A stretch of 64,000 nucleotides of DNA from Alistipes sp. (GTDB taxonomy: Bacteria > Bacteroidota > Bacteroidia > Bacteroidales > Rikenellaceae): assembly GCA_017546725.1 (NCBI GenBank), contig JAFYRX010000027.1, positions 1-64,000 of the forward strand, in the 5' to 3' direction. Positions 42,528 to 52,213 of the stretch are shown here, one piece after another (the stretch's first letter is position 1; the number at the start of each line of letters is the position of its first letter). The position numbers and the translations under genes are program-made. The notes under the pieces are model-generated. The model searched no databases, was not told the DNA's origin, and saw only the letters and a program-made list of their open reading frames with translations.

Positions 42528-45500
42528 TTATCTAATCTCCATCTTATTCTGGCCGGCGTATATCAGATTTACAGTACGTGCACTACCATTCATTGCCTGA
42601 TACAAAGCGTTCAATGAACTATAAGTCGCGGTGTAGTAATTTGTAACTTTATACGTTCTGTCTTCCTCCGTTACTTCGCCCGCTGGAACTGCATAGTAGA
42701 GTTGCACCTCATCATTCTGCCAAGAGAACTCATACTCTGGGCGCAAACGCAAAGCAAAACGAGAGACACTACCATCATTACTTACCTCAATAGAGCCGAT
42801 ACGGCTACCGTTGGCCACACGTGTAAACGATATAAAGGCCTTATCGGGCAATGCCACTGCCTCTGTTGCATCCTTTGGTGTATAAGTAACATTTCCTGTG
42901 ATAGACGCATTCTGTACATTAAAGGTCTTTGAGTGATAAACCACCTGCTCTTCATTTGAAGAGATTGTTATCTGTCCCTCTGTCACAATACCCTTAGTCT
43001 TAAAGGGCAAAACCTTGCGCTCGTTCTGACCCTTCGTTGCATCTTCATTTGTTCTATTTGGGAGTATTGCATCTTGTTTGATATTTCCATCTTTTGCTTT
43101 ATTCTCCTCGTCAGCACGTTTTGCTTCTACTTTATATACAAAACAACCAAGTCTTGCATCGTAATAGAACTTTTGAGCAAGAACATCATTTACTCTATCC
43201 TGGTCAATTTCCAACATCGGAGCGTGGATATAAATTTCAAACGCCTGACCAAACGGGTCAACTAATGTTCCATCCGCTGCCTTAAAGTCTGTAATATCGA
43301 ATGCAACATCTATTTTCTGGTTAGGCACGTAAGTCCAAGTAACATTGGTAATCTCCTCAGATTCTGTACCTCTTGCAGATTCGTCGTGAGGAATATTGAT
43401 GTTTCCAGCCTCACCACTGCCTGTTACCGTAGCCATAAAACGATATGGGTGATAGTTAGCCAACTCAAACACAAACGAACGATATACATACACATTAGAA
43501 CCTTTTTCTTTGTAAATCTTACTATCATCTGTATTTTCGCCATACAAACCATTTGTAACCTCTGTAGTAAATGCAGCCTTAGAAGTTAAGTCGTTAGATG
43601 AAATACGCACCACCTCGGCACATTTAGCCTTGTTTGTTTGCATATATATAGAGAAACGGCCAAGGTCAACATTATTAATACCTGCATCTGTAAAATTAAT
43701 AGTCGAAAATGCAGGTCTCTGCGTAAATGCAAAAACTCGACCTCCCGTACCCCATAAAGTCTCATTAATAGGAGCAAACTGACAAGGGAAATGCGCATTA
43801 GTTCCAGTTGTGTAATTAGATGTCATCCAAGCATCATTACTTGTCTGTAATTGAGTTCTCACTATCGAAAATTTGTCATCCGTATAATGGTCAAGATTCT
43901 CTGAATAGAGCAAGAACTCATCATATTTACCTGCCTCAATGTTGTTAGCCCCCTCCTTCAACTGCAAATTCATCACAACTGGCGCACCCTTCTTCTGTGG
44001 CACCAGGATATAATACATCTTCTCGGCCTCGTCAGTCGCATTAGGATTAGACGCTATAGCGTTTGTCAACGAAATAGCACGCTGGGCTGATGTAAACGTA
44101 AAAATCTTTTCTGCCGTCTCAAAGTAAGGAGACTCGATTTTCAACTTATCGCTACTACCATTTGCCTGATTTAAGATAGACTCCAGATAGATACGCTGTG
44201 TACCCTTTTGCTTAACTGTATAGACATACTTGTAGCCGATGCCGTTATCTGCTCCGTAGCGGGGGTCATCCGCACGAATTACGGGCAAGGTCTGGCCCGA
44301 CTCCGAACGAACATCCAACACATTCACCGACAGCATCACCTCAAATGGCAACAACTCGTCGGGGCAAGTCTCGGGTACACTGAACATCAACGTCACATTA
44401 GCACGGTCTGTACCATCTTGGCCATCGTACACACCATACACCTGCGTAGAAACCCATATCGGCTCGAACTTCTGCTCGCGGATGGTCACAACCTTGATTT
44501 TACGCTGCAAGTGGCCATACTTAACCAAGACAGTACCCTCCTTCTTAATATCATTCTGACCGAGCGGATTCAGCGCCAAAGTAATAGTACCCTCACCTGA
44601 AGTTGTGTCAAAATTAAGCGCAGGACTAACGCCCACATTTGTCGCTGACACAGTATTGCCGTCCAACCAAGAGACCTGCAGGTCTTGAGTGCTAATTCCC
44701 TTCGAGTTTGACGTATTAACATCCTCTACCTCAAATTTCAGCGTCAATACACCACCCTCGGTCACTTCCCAAGCCGTATCGCTTGTGGGCTCAGAGAATG
44801 TACCATTTCCATTCACACGCACGACAGCGTCGGTCTGCGCAACGCGCAACAAGAAATCCTGGTCTTGCACCTCGTTTACCTCGTCAGAAATCGAGAGCCA
44901 AATATTGTTTGTCGGGGGCGCAGTCAGAGCCTCAGCAAATGTGTCCTGACCGAAACTCAACGCACCAGTAATCTCGATTTTATAGTGGTGGTTACGCTCA
45001 ATCAACACCTGCTCACCATTTGCATCGGTCAGCGTCACACGATAATATTTCTCTACTGTCTCGCCAGGGTTTTTACCCTTGATAATCACGTTCACGGGGT
45101 CACCAGATGAGTTCTCAGTCTCGAAAACGAAGACCTCGGCAGCCTCGCTCACGTCAAAGACGTTAGTCAACTTCGAATCGTTGTGCGGCACGGTGATAAA
45201 ATGCGTCTCGTGCCAATGTATATGTTGGTTAGTTAAGGTTCCATTCGGTATAGCACCTACCGCTCCAGAATCATCCTTAGTAGCATTTGCTATCTCACCC
45301 TCCCTATCTACATAAAATTCAGGCACCCAAGCCGTATAACTTTCAGTATTTCTGTGCGCATACGTCGGGAATTTATATTCCATATGGTATGGTGCAACCG
45401 TACCAAACGCCTGCGTATTCTCCACCGCAAAACCTGTGACTTCAAAGTTACTATTTGTAGAAGCCACCACCGTCACCTTGGCCTGGTTTCGCAACATAAT

Positions 45501-46088
45501 GATAGGATTGTTCTGAGTCACCTCCTCCAGCCAGTTTTGAATTCTCTTTGAAGCTGAGTTGGGGTCATCCTGTACTCTGGCCTTGGCGTTGAAAAGCATC
45601 TGACCTTGAGCATTCACTGGCACCGCTACACGTGCCCAATAAATCATCATACCCGACGAACCCTCGAGGATTGACATTACCTCGTCCTCACTCTTGGCGC
45701 GGAACGTGTCCTCGGTAAATGTCGACATATTCTGGTTGGCCAACAAGTGCATTACGCGAGTCGCCTGTGGCACTACGGCGTCGAAGATACCACCACTGAG
45801 TGACACCTCGTCATCACCAATCTCACCCTCGATACGTGCCGTAGCCGTCGAGATGAAGAGGCCATTGCCGTCGAAACAGAATATCGTGATGTTCTGAATA
45901 CCCTTACCGTCGGGGTCCACGGCGCGTGTATTCACCTGACGCATATCAGGCGACTGCACACCAAAACGCAGACGCATCATCCCGTCATCGGGTTGTGGCA
46001 TTTCGGTCGATATATCATCGGTTTGACACGCCACCGCAGCCATTGCCACCGCCGCGAGCATCATTATATTTTTGAGTAAACGCTTCAT
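42528..46088 (-). CDS. Very large fimbrial lipoprotein subunit (putative tip or accessory fimbrillin)
   Basis: A 1186-residue lipoprotein with lipobox V-A-A-V-A-C (Cys 21), last gene of the fimbrial operon. The N-terminal half resembles Mfa-like fimbrillin domains: M-R-L-R-F-G-V, T-R-A-V-D, I-Q-N-I-T-I-F-C-F-D near residues 40-75, and N-H-H-Y-K-I-E-I-T-G near ~365. Further beta-sandwich repeats fill the rest. Its size and end-of-operon position fit a tip adhesin such as the large minor subunits of the P. gingivalis Mfa1 system. By eye, 42.9-44.1 kb (C-terminal part) is AT-richer than 44.2-46.1 kb, suggesting a mosaic gene. The ligand is unknown. Confidence 0.72.
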   Translation of the reverse strand: MKRLLKNIMMLAAVAMAAVACQTDDISTEMPQPDDGMMRLRFGVQSPDMRQVNTRAVDPDGKGIQNITIFCFDGNGLFISTATARIEGEIGDDEVSLSGGIFDAVVPQATRVMHLLANQNMSTFTEDTFRAKSEDEVMSILEGSSGMMIYWARVAVPVNAQGQMLFNAKARVQDDPNSASKRIQNWLEEVTQNNPIIMLRNQAKVTVVASTNSNFEVTGFAVENTQAFGTVAPYHMEYKFPTYAHRNTESYTAWVPEFYVDREGEIANATKDDSGAVGAIPNGTLTNQHIHWHETHFITVPHNDSKLTNVFDVSEAAEVFVFETENSSGDPVNVIIKGKNPGETVEKYYRVTLTDANGEQVLIERNHHYKIEITGALSFGQDTFAEALTAPPTNNIWLSISDEVNEVQDQDFLLRVAQTDAVVRVNGNGTFSEPTSDTAWEVTEGGVLTLKFEVEDVNTSNSKGISTQDLQVSWLDGNTVSATNVGVSPALNFDTTSGEGTITLALNPLGQNDIKKEGTVLVKYGHLQRKIKVVTIREQKFEPIWVSTQVYGVYDGQDGTDRANVTLMFSVPETCPDELLPFEVMLSVNVLDVRSESGQTLPVIRADDPRYGADNGIGYKYVYTVKQKGTQRIYLESILNQANGSSDKLKIESPYFETAEKIFTFTSAQRAISLTNAIASNPNATDEAEKMYYILVPQKKGAPVVMNLQLKEGANNIEAGKYDEFLLYSENLDHYTDDKFSIVRTQLQTSNDAWMTSNYTTGTNAHFPCQFAPINETLWGTGGRVFAFTQRPAFSTINFTDAGINNVDLGRFSIYMQTNKAKCAEVVRISSNDLTSKAAFTTEVTNGLYGENTDDSKIYKEKGSNVYVYRSFVFELANYHPYRFMATVTGSGEAGNINIPHDESARGTESEEITNVTWTYVPNQKIDVAFDITDFKAADGTLVDPFGQAFEIYIHAPMLEIDQDRVNDVLAQKFYYDARLGCFVYKVEAKRADEENKAKDGNIKQDAILPNRTNEDATKGQNERKVLPFKTKGIVTEGQITISSNEEQVVYHSKTFNVQNASITGNVTYTPKDATEAVALPDKAFISFTRVANGSRIGSIEVSNDGSVSRFALRLRPEYEFSWQNDEVQLYYAVPAGEVTEEDRTYKVTNYYTATYSSLNALYQAMNGSARTVNLIYAGQNKMEIR

Positions 46089-46148
46089 ATCTATTCTTAG
46101 GTTTTATTCTAAAATCTAATTATTTTTTGCCCATTAGTCATTAGGAGT

Positions 46149-49100
46149 TTAGTCATCATACGCATCTCGCACACAACGCACAGCAACGAAACTTGAGCCA
46201 TTAGAAACAGTTTCAAGACCCGAAGCACTAAAATATTGAGTTGCATTAAGCACCTTGTCAATTGCATCTGACTTCGATTGCAGATTAATCAAAATTTGAA
46301 TCTCTGCAGCCGTAGGAAGACGCCAGTTATGATACTCTGTACCGTCATATGCAACCTCCACATAATTCTTACAATGGTCTCGAGCAATCGCAAATCTTTC
46401 AGTTGTATTATCCGCTACACTTTGAAGCGATGTATCAAAGTAACCCAACTGAGATGCCGTCATAAATGATGGTGAAACCAATTTTGCATTATCCGCAGAG
46501 CCCTCTGTTACTCCTCTTTCTGGGTCAGTTGTTGGCAGGTTAGTATCAGGGTCAATAAGTAGAGGTCGACCAATAGTGTATACAGAAGAAGATGTTGTTA
46601 CCTGAATATGATACATACGGGAATTGCTACCTCCTCCAGTTGCACGCCCTCCAATAGTCGCTTGAGATGCCGTGCTATTCTCTGACCAAGAATAATAACG
46701 TTGGTCAAAACTTGTATTGCTACTGAAATTACCATCATTAACATCATCATTAACCTTAGAATTCCAAAAACCATCTCCCTCAGTAGTATAATATGTGTAT
46801 GTCTTAGATGTTTTATTATAACTTATACCTACATAACGGCTATCACCTTTTTGTAAAAAAGAGGTCGGATTAGGATTCGCTGGGTCTGCACAGAAATCAT
46901 CACGATACGAAAACCAACCTACCACATTTTGCACAAAGATAGTAGGATATTGCTCAACTCGGAAAACCTCTTGCAGTCCCTCCTCATTGGTAACCAAAAA
47001 CTCCAAATAACGAACTGTATTGTGGTGAGTTTCAGGAATAGTATAAGCAGCCTCTATATCATCTACCTTCTGCTGATAAATTGCATACAGTCTATTATAC
47101 TCATCCATAGCATCATTGTAAGCCTGCATCTGTTCTCTGTATTTTTGATGTTCAGGATTGTTAACAGAGGCATTATAAGCATCTAACTGTTCTTTATATG
47201 TTATCTTCCAGTCTTCGTATTGCTTAACAAAACTTACATCATCGCCACATTCGCCTATATATGTCCAAACTGTTACATCATCTCCATCTGCCTGACTTTG
47301 AGTATCCTTTATCACATTATTATGATTATTCGGGATGTCGTTTTGTTTATACGTATTTCGTGAACGAGCCGTATCCTTCGCTTTACCTTCGCTATATTCA
47401 AATTTACCTGTCTCTGAATTATAACTATATTTAATAAAGGTCACTTCACGTTCATAGTTCAAATAATATTTATTACCACTAGCCTGAGTCGGCGGCTCTG
47501 TATATTTCCAAACCCCCACGTCTGTTCTTTGGGGGTTATCTTGTGGCAGGAATGATTCTGGAGTTCGCTCTTCAGGTGCTACATCAATAAAACCATCTGG
47601 CACTTCGGTAGGAAGAGTAACTGTTGGATACTCGGGTTTCTCACTCTCGATTTTAGCAAGTGCCGCATTCTTAGAGGCCTCATCAGGACCAATAGGAGAT
47701 GTAATAGTGATATTACCACTCAACTTACCTGCCTCGGCTGTAGCCTTAATCACAGTTTCGAGAGATGAAACACTAAATTCACTTGCACTCAATTTTGTTT
47801 TACTACTATACTTATTCTCATAGTAAGCAGAATAACCATCAGCACCTACTTCAAAATTACCGTTTTCATCTCTTTCAACTTTCACAAATTCACCATCCGC
47901 ATTCTGAGTATAGACATCAGCCAGCACTATCGATGTAATAGGCGATGAAGATGAGAAAATCAACTGCTCGCTATCGACGTTGGTGTTATACATAGTCACC
48001 AAGTCGGTGTTGAGTTTCAAATACTTAGGCTGAGTAGTATTATCACCAACCTGGATTTCGACCTCATCCCAGGGGCGAGTATCGTAGTCGATATCGTTGA
48101 GTTCGATAGCCTCGCTCTTGCTCTCGGCACCAACGGCGTTGATAGTGATATTTACCACATAGCAAGTATTGCGCTCGAACACCTTATCCGCGCTCAGCGG
48201 CACCTTATACCAGTTACCAGGACGCATTGTCTCCTTGCCATCGCCGTTTGGCGTGTTCAAATCCTTGTTTGCATCCCAATACATAGGCAAGCAGAGCAAA
48301 AGGCTCGGCTCAAAGTTCAATGTAGGTTTATTCTCCCAATTATGAGCATAGGCGTAGCCTATAATCTGAATCTTCACGTCACCCTTGCCATTATTGGCAT
48401 CAACAGAGCCAACATTATCTTTCCAGGTAAAGGTCGGGTAACTAACTCCCTGGGGCACATTTGCCTCCTTTTGAGGAAGTACAATCGGATCGGTCTCAAT
48501 AAGAGTATTGTTATCGGCAAGAAGTGCCTCAGCATCAGCCAAAACGGGTGTCTCGGTAGGAAGGTTGTAGAACACATACTCGGCAGAGCCCTCGCTAACA
48601 TCCTTATTCAAAAGATAGCGCTCAAACTGAACTGACGCACCCTGCTTGATATTAACAACAATCTTAGCAGCAGCACGCTTGAACTCAGCCACGAGGCTGG
48701 TATTATTAGTCGTAACGCCATCATTAAGCACAACAGCCTTGCTAGTACTGCCCGACGTAGTAGCCACAGCATCCATCATAAATGTCTGCGGAGCATCGGC
48801 TTTAGGCTCCGTTGTACCGCTAAGATGGAGCAGAGTCTTTTTGGTAGTCGTAACCTCCTGCGTTACTTCATTGGTGTTATTAACTATTGTAAACGCCTCG
48901 TGCACAAGAGTCTTCAACTCGCCAAGAGTCTTTAGAACGTATTCTGTATTACTGCCCTCGACCTTTTCATCGAGTTTCTGGACAATCGCCGCAGGAGCAT
49001 TGGCCACAAGGTAAACATTATACTCCTTATTGGCAGTAAACGAACTACGCTCCGCACCCAATGTAAGTGTTCCATTACCATCTTCGGCACCAGAATTGTT

Positions 49101-49367
49101 CAGCGCACCATTTGTCGATGTGTACGTCTGACGATATGCAATATTATCTGTAGCAGGGTCCACAACGAAGACATCGATACGTGTAATCTTACGCTCGGCC
49201 TCTTCGTCGGCAACAGTAGCACGTGTCACAACGTGGGGGTCAAGCGTAGTCTTGATGACAATTTTATCTTGATTAGCGCTCGGGATATCCATATCGTCGG
49301 TACGCGTACACGCCCAACCCGAAATAAACAATAAGCCACAAGCGATATATGGAATAAACCTTCTCAT
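46149..49367 (-). CDS. Very large fimbrial lipoprotein subunit with C-terminal FISUMP/DUF1566-like domain
   Basis: A 1072-residue lipoprotein with lipobox I-S-G-W-A-C (Cys 20). The N-terminal ~430 residues look like a Mfa-like fimbrillin: V-T-R-A-T near 50, R-I-D-V-F-V-V-D, C-Y-V-V-N-I-T-I-N. A helical coiled-coil-like insert lies near residues 730-780 (Q-L-D-A-Y-N-A-S..., Y-N-R-L-Y-A-I-Y-Q-Q-K-V-D-D-I-E). The end carries N-W-R-L-P-T-A-A-E-I-Q-I-L and F-V-A-V-R-C-V-R-D, the signature of FISUMP/DUF1566 lectin-like folds. 46.1-47.9 kb is visibly AT-richer than the N-terminal part. It is probably a tip or adhesive subunit. Confidence 0.72.
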   Translation of the reverse strand: MRRFIPYIACGLLFISGWACTRTDDMDIPSANQDKIVIKTTLDPHVVTRATVADEEAERKITRIDVFVVDPATDNIAYRQTYTSTNGALNNSGAEDGNGTLTLGAERSSFTANKEYNVYLVANAPAAIVQKLDEKVEGSNTEYVLKTLGELKTLVHEAFTIVNNTNEVTQEVTTTKKTLLHLSGTTEPKADAPQTFMMDAVATTSGSTSKAVVLNDGVTTNNTSLVAEFKRAAAKIVVNIKQGASVQFERYLLNKDVSEGSAEYVFYNLPTETPVLADAEALLADNNTLIETDPIVLPQKEANVPQGVSYPTFTWKDNVGSVDANNGKGDVKIQIIGYAYAHNWENKPTLNFEPSLLLCLPMYWDANKDLNTPNGDGKETMRPGNWYKVPLSADKVFERNTCYVVNITINAVGAESKSEAIELNDIDYDTRPWDEVEIQVGDNTTQPKYLKLNTDLVTMYNTNVDSEQLIFSSSSPITSIVLADVYTQNADGEFVKVERDENGNFEVGADGYSAYYENKYSSKTKLSASEFSVSSLETVIKATAEAGKLSGNITITSPIGPDEASKNAALAKIESEKPEYPTVTLPTEVPDGFIDVAPEERTPESFLPQDNPQRTDVGVWKYTEPPTQASGNKYYLNYEREVTFIKYSYNSETGKFEYSEGKAKDTARSRNTYKQNDIPNNHNNVIKDTQSQADGDDVTVWTYIGECGDDVSFVKQYEDWKITYKEQLDAYNASVNNPEHQKYREQMQAYNDAMDEYNRLYAIYQQKVDDIEAAYTIPETHHNTVRYLEFLVTNEEGLQEVFRVEQYPTIFVQNVVGWFSYRDDFCADPANPNPTSFLQKGDSRYVGISYNKTSKTYTYYTTEGDGFWNSKVNDDVNDGNFSSNTSFDQRYYSWSENSTASQATIGGRATGGGSNSRMYHIQVTTSSSVYTIGRPLLIDPDTNLPTTDPERGVTEGSADNAKLVSPSFMTASQLGYFDTSLQSVADNTTERFAIARDHCKNYVEVAYDGTEYHNWRLPTAAEIQILINLQSKSDAIDKVLNATQYFSASGLETVSNGSSFVAVRCVRDAYDD

Positions 49368-49394
49368 TGTGTTTTAAGGTGTTATATGGTTTTT

Positions 49395-51092
49395 CTAATT
49401 AGTTTGGTCGTTCTGAGTAATTTTAAGCAAGAATGTCGATGATTGATTTCCTGCCCAATAATATGTATCATCACCTGAACCTTGATTGATAAACAAGAAG
49501 TCTGTAGCACCCTCATCCCACTTCGGCGCATAGGTGATACCTAACGACACCTCGTTATTCGCGGTGTTAGTAATATCCATAGGCTCCAATGCGATAACCT
49601 TAATGGCGTACCATCGATTTGCATCGGCCGCGATAGGAGGCAACGATTGCTCTGCAGCCAATGTGAAAGTTCCGTTGTCATTTTCGTTAACCTTGTAAAC
49701 AGCAAGGCTAAATCTCACACCCTTGGTCAATGTAGGCTGCCAAGTGAGGCCCTCGGGACCCGTCATCTTGAAATAGCCCACAAATGCACCCTCTTCTGTA
49801 CCATTGGTGTAACGCATCGTAGGCGCTGCTGTTGGCGCAGCATTATTTTGTGGTGCTGGCATAATATTGGTATTAATCGGCGCATCAAATGCCAAATTCC
49901 AAGTCTTGTCCACCCAATCGGCCACCGTGTACGACACATTGATTTGACCATCGGCCTGCACTGTAGCATTAATCTGATAGTCGTGGTTACGCACCACAGC
50001 AGGGAGTGCAACGTGCTTTGTGAAAGTCGGTGCTTCTTTACCATCGCTATCCTCGCCAATCTTGTAACTTACGCTCAAGTAGTAGCCTTTGCCTGAAACA
50101 GTACCCTTCGCGAACGTCGTACCACTCTGCGTACACACCTCGGATGTCTCATATATTACTGCCGAACCCACAAAGCCATAGGTCGTAGCACCTTCCGCAG
50201 GCTTAACCGCCGTTACCGAAACAGTGTTAGTTCCTGTAACTTCGGCATCACCAGTTGCACGCAAGTAACGCTCCTGAGCGCTTGTCGCATATGTTGGAAT
50301 CGCCGAGTCAAACCACGTCGGTGTCGGATTTTTATCATTCAAATCGTCTGTATCTTTCAGATTTTCAGACGATAAACTCGACAAAACCAAACCATTGGTA
50401 GGCATTGCAGCACTCACTAACTTCGCGTCAGTAACTGTCAGGTCAAAATTGCTGGCCTTTACCATCGACAACGATGCCTTTGCTACCGCACGATAAACGG
50501 GCATCGTAACTTTTGCGCAATTATATTTACTATCAGTAAGCGTGTGAGTATTTTTTTTATTTACACTAAATGTTGTCCAATGCGATACGGGCATAGCATC
50601 GGGGTCCTCACCCTTAGCAGAGCCAATATGCTTTGCCCAATATGCTGTACCCGAAGCATCAAACACAGCGCTCTTCAAATCGGCCCACTCTGTGCTTCCG
50701 TTCAATGTCTTATTGATTGTTCCAAATTGGCCTTTGTTTACTATAGCCACCAGAACATAATCCTGTCCCCCGTCACCGCACATCGGCAACTCCACGTGGA
50801 TATTGACCGACTGGTATGTATTAAGGCCTGTCACCGTACGCCAACCTGCAGCAGTAGCGTCTGCTTCCGGCTCAGTTTTAATAGTACCATCACTGTTCAA
50901 CTCGCACTTAAACGCCCAGACCATCACATCTTCGATTTTGTCACCCTGAGCCTGCGAATTTGCGGTGCGAGTCGTGAACGAGACGTCCAAATATGCTGTC
51001 TCTACTTCGTAACTCTCCTCTTTGATGCAAGAGGTAAGGAGTGCGGCGGTGCAAATGACAGCGGCCAGAACTGCAAGTCTAAATTTTTTCAT
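49395..51092 (-). CDS. Minor fimbrial lipoprotein subunit
   Basis: A 565-residue lipoprotein with lipobox A-L-L-T-S-C (Cys 22). T-A-Y-L-D-V-S-F-T-T-R-T near residues 33-44, a Mfa-type fold with A-K-A-S-L-S-M-V near 210, and a C-terminal extension of beta strands resemble accessory fimbrillins. It follows the anchor gene by 15 bases and precedes the first large subunit by 27 bases. Its place matches Mfa3-like subunits, but identity cannot be fixed from sequence alone. Confidence 0.72.
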   Translation of the reverse strand: MKKFRLAVLAAVICTAALLTSCIKEESYEVETAYLDVSFTTRTANSQAQGDKIEDVMVWAFKCELNSDGTIKTEPEADATAAGWRTVTGLNTYQSVNIHVELPMCGDGGQDYVLVAIVNKGQFGTINKTLNGSTEWADLKSAVFDASGTAYWAKHIGSAKGEDPDAMPVSHWTTFSVNKKNTHTLTDSKYNCAKVTMPVYRAVAKASLSMVKASNFDLTVTDAKLVSAAMPTNGLVLSSLSSENLKDTDDLNDKNPTPTWFDSAIPTYATSAQERYLRATGDAEVTGTNTVSVTAVKPAEGATTYGFVGSAVIYETSEVCTQSGTTFAKGTVSGKGYYLSVSYKIGEDSDGKEAPTFTKHVALPAVVRNHDYQINATVQADGQINVSYTVADWVDKTWNLAFDAPINTNIMPAPQNNAAPTAAPTMRYTNGTEEGAFVGYFKMTGPEGLTWQPTLTKGVRFSLAVYKVNENDNGTFTLAAEQSLPPIAADANRWYAIKVIALEPMDITNTANNEVSLGITYAPKWDEGATDFLFINQGSGDDTYYWAGNQSSTFLLKITQNDQTN

Positions 51093-51107
51093 CGTCGTAT
51101 CCTTAAA

Positions 51108-52016
51108 TTAGTTGTTACCATAATCTGGCGTTACGTCATGAATCATCCAATCGGGGATAGTCACCGTAACGCCTATATTCTTGAATTCCACTACAATGGG
51201 AATAAGTACTTCCTGTTTTGTCACATCAATCTGCGGGAACTTCTCCAAGAAATCCTTCAACATCAATGTGTGCACAACCTCCTGCGTAGCCTTATCCACC
51301 AACTCAAACTCTACGTCAGAGTCCTTCGCGTGGCGCATAATGTTAAAGTATCCCTCGTGATTGCCATTCTTAATCACAAGTTCGGGGTTGTACATAATCT
51401 TATCGCCGTGCGCACGATTCTCGAAATCGGTCTGCGGCAATAGGTTCTTTACTCTTAGTTCGAGCAACGATACGGCGCGTGTCGATTGAGCCTCGGCAGC
51501 GGCATCAACGTATCCCTTGACGGTGTACGATACCTTGAGGTGCGATGAACGGAACGGCACCTCATCCTTGTACCAATAGTCCTCGGGGATTACAATCTTC
51601 TTTGAGCCCAGATACAACGAGTCGTTACCCTCGACTACGCCTTTGCCGGCGTTGGGGTGACGGAATATTATCTGGCTGAAATTACGTGACGAAGTATTCT
51701 CCACCACAGTCTTATCATACTGATTACCTACGCCGATTACGCGATACTCGCCCGGACAAAGGTTCAGTTTCGTACCCTGAAATGCTCTCAGTTCGTTCTG
51801 CTCGATGCGTTTTGTTTGCACAACGCGGTTGTCTGCATCGAAAACATACAGGCTTACGGATGTGATATGCTGTGGAAATATGTCGTAATCGACATCGCCC
51901 TCGTAATAGAAGGTGAGAGTACATCTCTCGCAATCGCTCATATCTTCCTTGATGCAACTCGCGAGCAGAACGAGAGAGGCAAGCGGCATACATAAGTATA
52001 GAAGCAGTTTTTTCAT
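51108..52016 (-). CDS. FimB/Mfa2 family fimbrial anchor lipoprotein
   Basis: A 302-residue lipoprotein from the ATG at 52016 (M-K-K-L-L-L-Y-L), with lipobox L-L-A-S-C (Cys 21); the more distant GTG/ATG starts are rejected. I-K-E-D-M-S-D-C-E-R-C-T-L-T-F-Y-Y (residues ~22-38), V-S-L-Y-V-F-D-A-D and C-P-G-E-Y-R-V-I-G-V-G are typical of FimB/Mfa2 (PF08842), the subunit that anchors the fimbria and limits its length. It is placed after the major fimbrillin and a terminator, consistent with low expression. Confidence 0.88.
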   Translation of the reverse strand: MKKLLLYLCMPLASLVLLASCIKEDMSDCERCTLTFYYEGDVDYDIFPQHITSVSLYVFDADNRVVQTKRIEQNELRAFQGTKLNLCPGEYRVIGVGNQYDKTVVENTSSRNFSQIIFRHPNAGKGVVEGNDSLYLGSKKIVIPEDYWYKDEVPFRSSHLKVSYTVKGYVDAAAEAQSTRAVSLLELRVKNLLPQTDFENRAHGDKIMYNPELVIKNGNHEGYFNIMRHAKDSDVEFELVDKATQEVVHTLMLKDFLEKFPQIDVTKQEVLIPIVVEFKNIGVTVTIPDWMIHDVTPDYGNN

Positions 52017-52077
52017 CTTATTCTTTTTTTGGGCGCACATACGCGCCTGGTTTTTTGCTTATTGTTGTCGTGTCCTC

Positions 52078-52135
52078 TCGGAGTGGGACCCCCTCATATG
52101 AGGCCTAAAGCCTCTTGATTCCGAAGCCGAAGCCT
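52078..52135 (-). repeat. GAGGC/GGCCTC-rich inter-gene segment with small hairpin
   Basis: Between the terminator and the anchor gene: TGAGGCCTAAAGCCTC (52099-52114 region, plus-strand reading) can fold, and AGCCGAAGCC repeats follow. It could be a second weak terminator or a processing site. Nothing else is recognised here. Confidence 0.35.
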
Positions 52136-52140
52136 CGTGA

Positions 52141-52176
52141 TTAAAAACAGTCCTCCCCTCCCACCGAGGGGAGGAC
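52141..52176 (-). terminator. Strong terminator inside the fimbrial operon, after the major fimbrillin
   Basis: On the minus strand GTCCTCCCCTC, loop GGTGG, GAGGGGAGGAC (52176-52150): an 11-bp perfect GC-rich stem followed by TGTTTTTAA. It lies 38 bases after the fimbrillin stop codon and before the anchor gene. Confidence 0.9.
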
Positions 52177-52213
52177 CAATGGTTTATTTCGCTAATTTGA
52201 TGTTAGCAAAGGA

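Noticed and set aside
50544..51443. A 299-codon plus-strand frame opposite the fimbrial anchor and minor subunit genes
   Set aside because: It spans the ends of two well-supported lipoprotein genes and shows no signal peptide, family motif or promoter.
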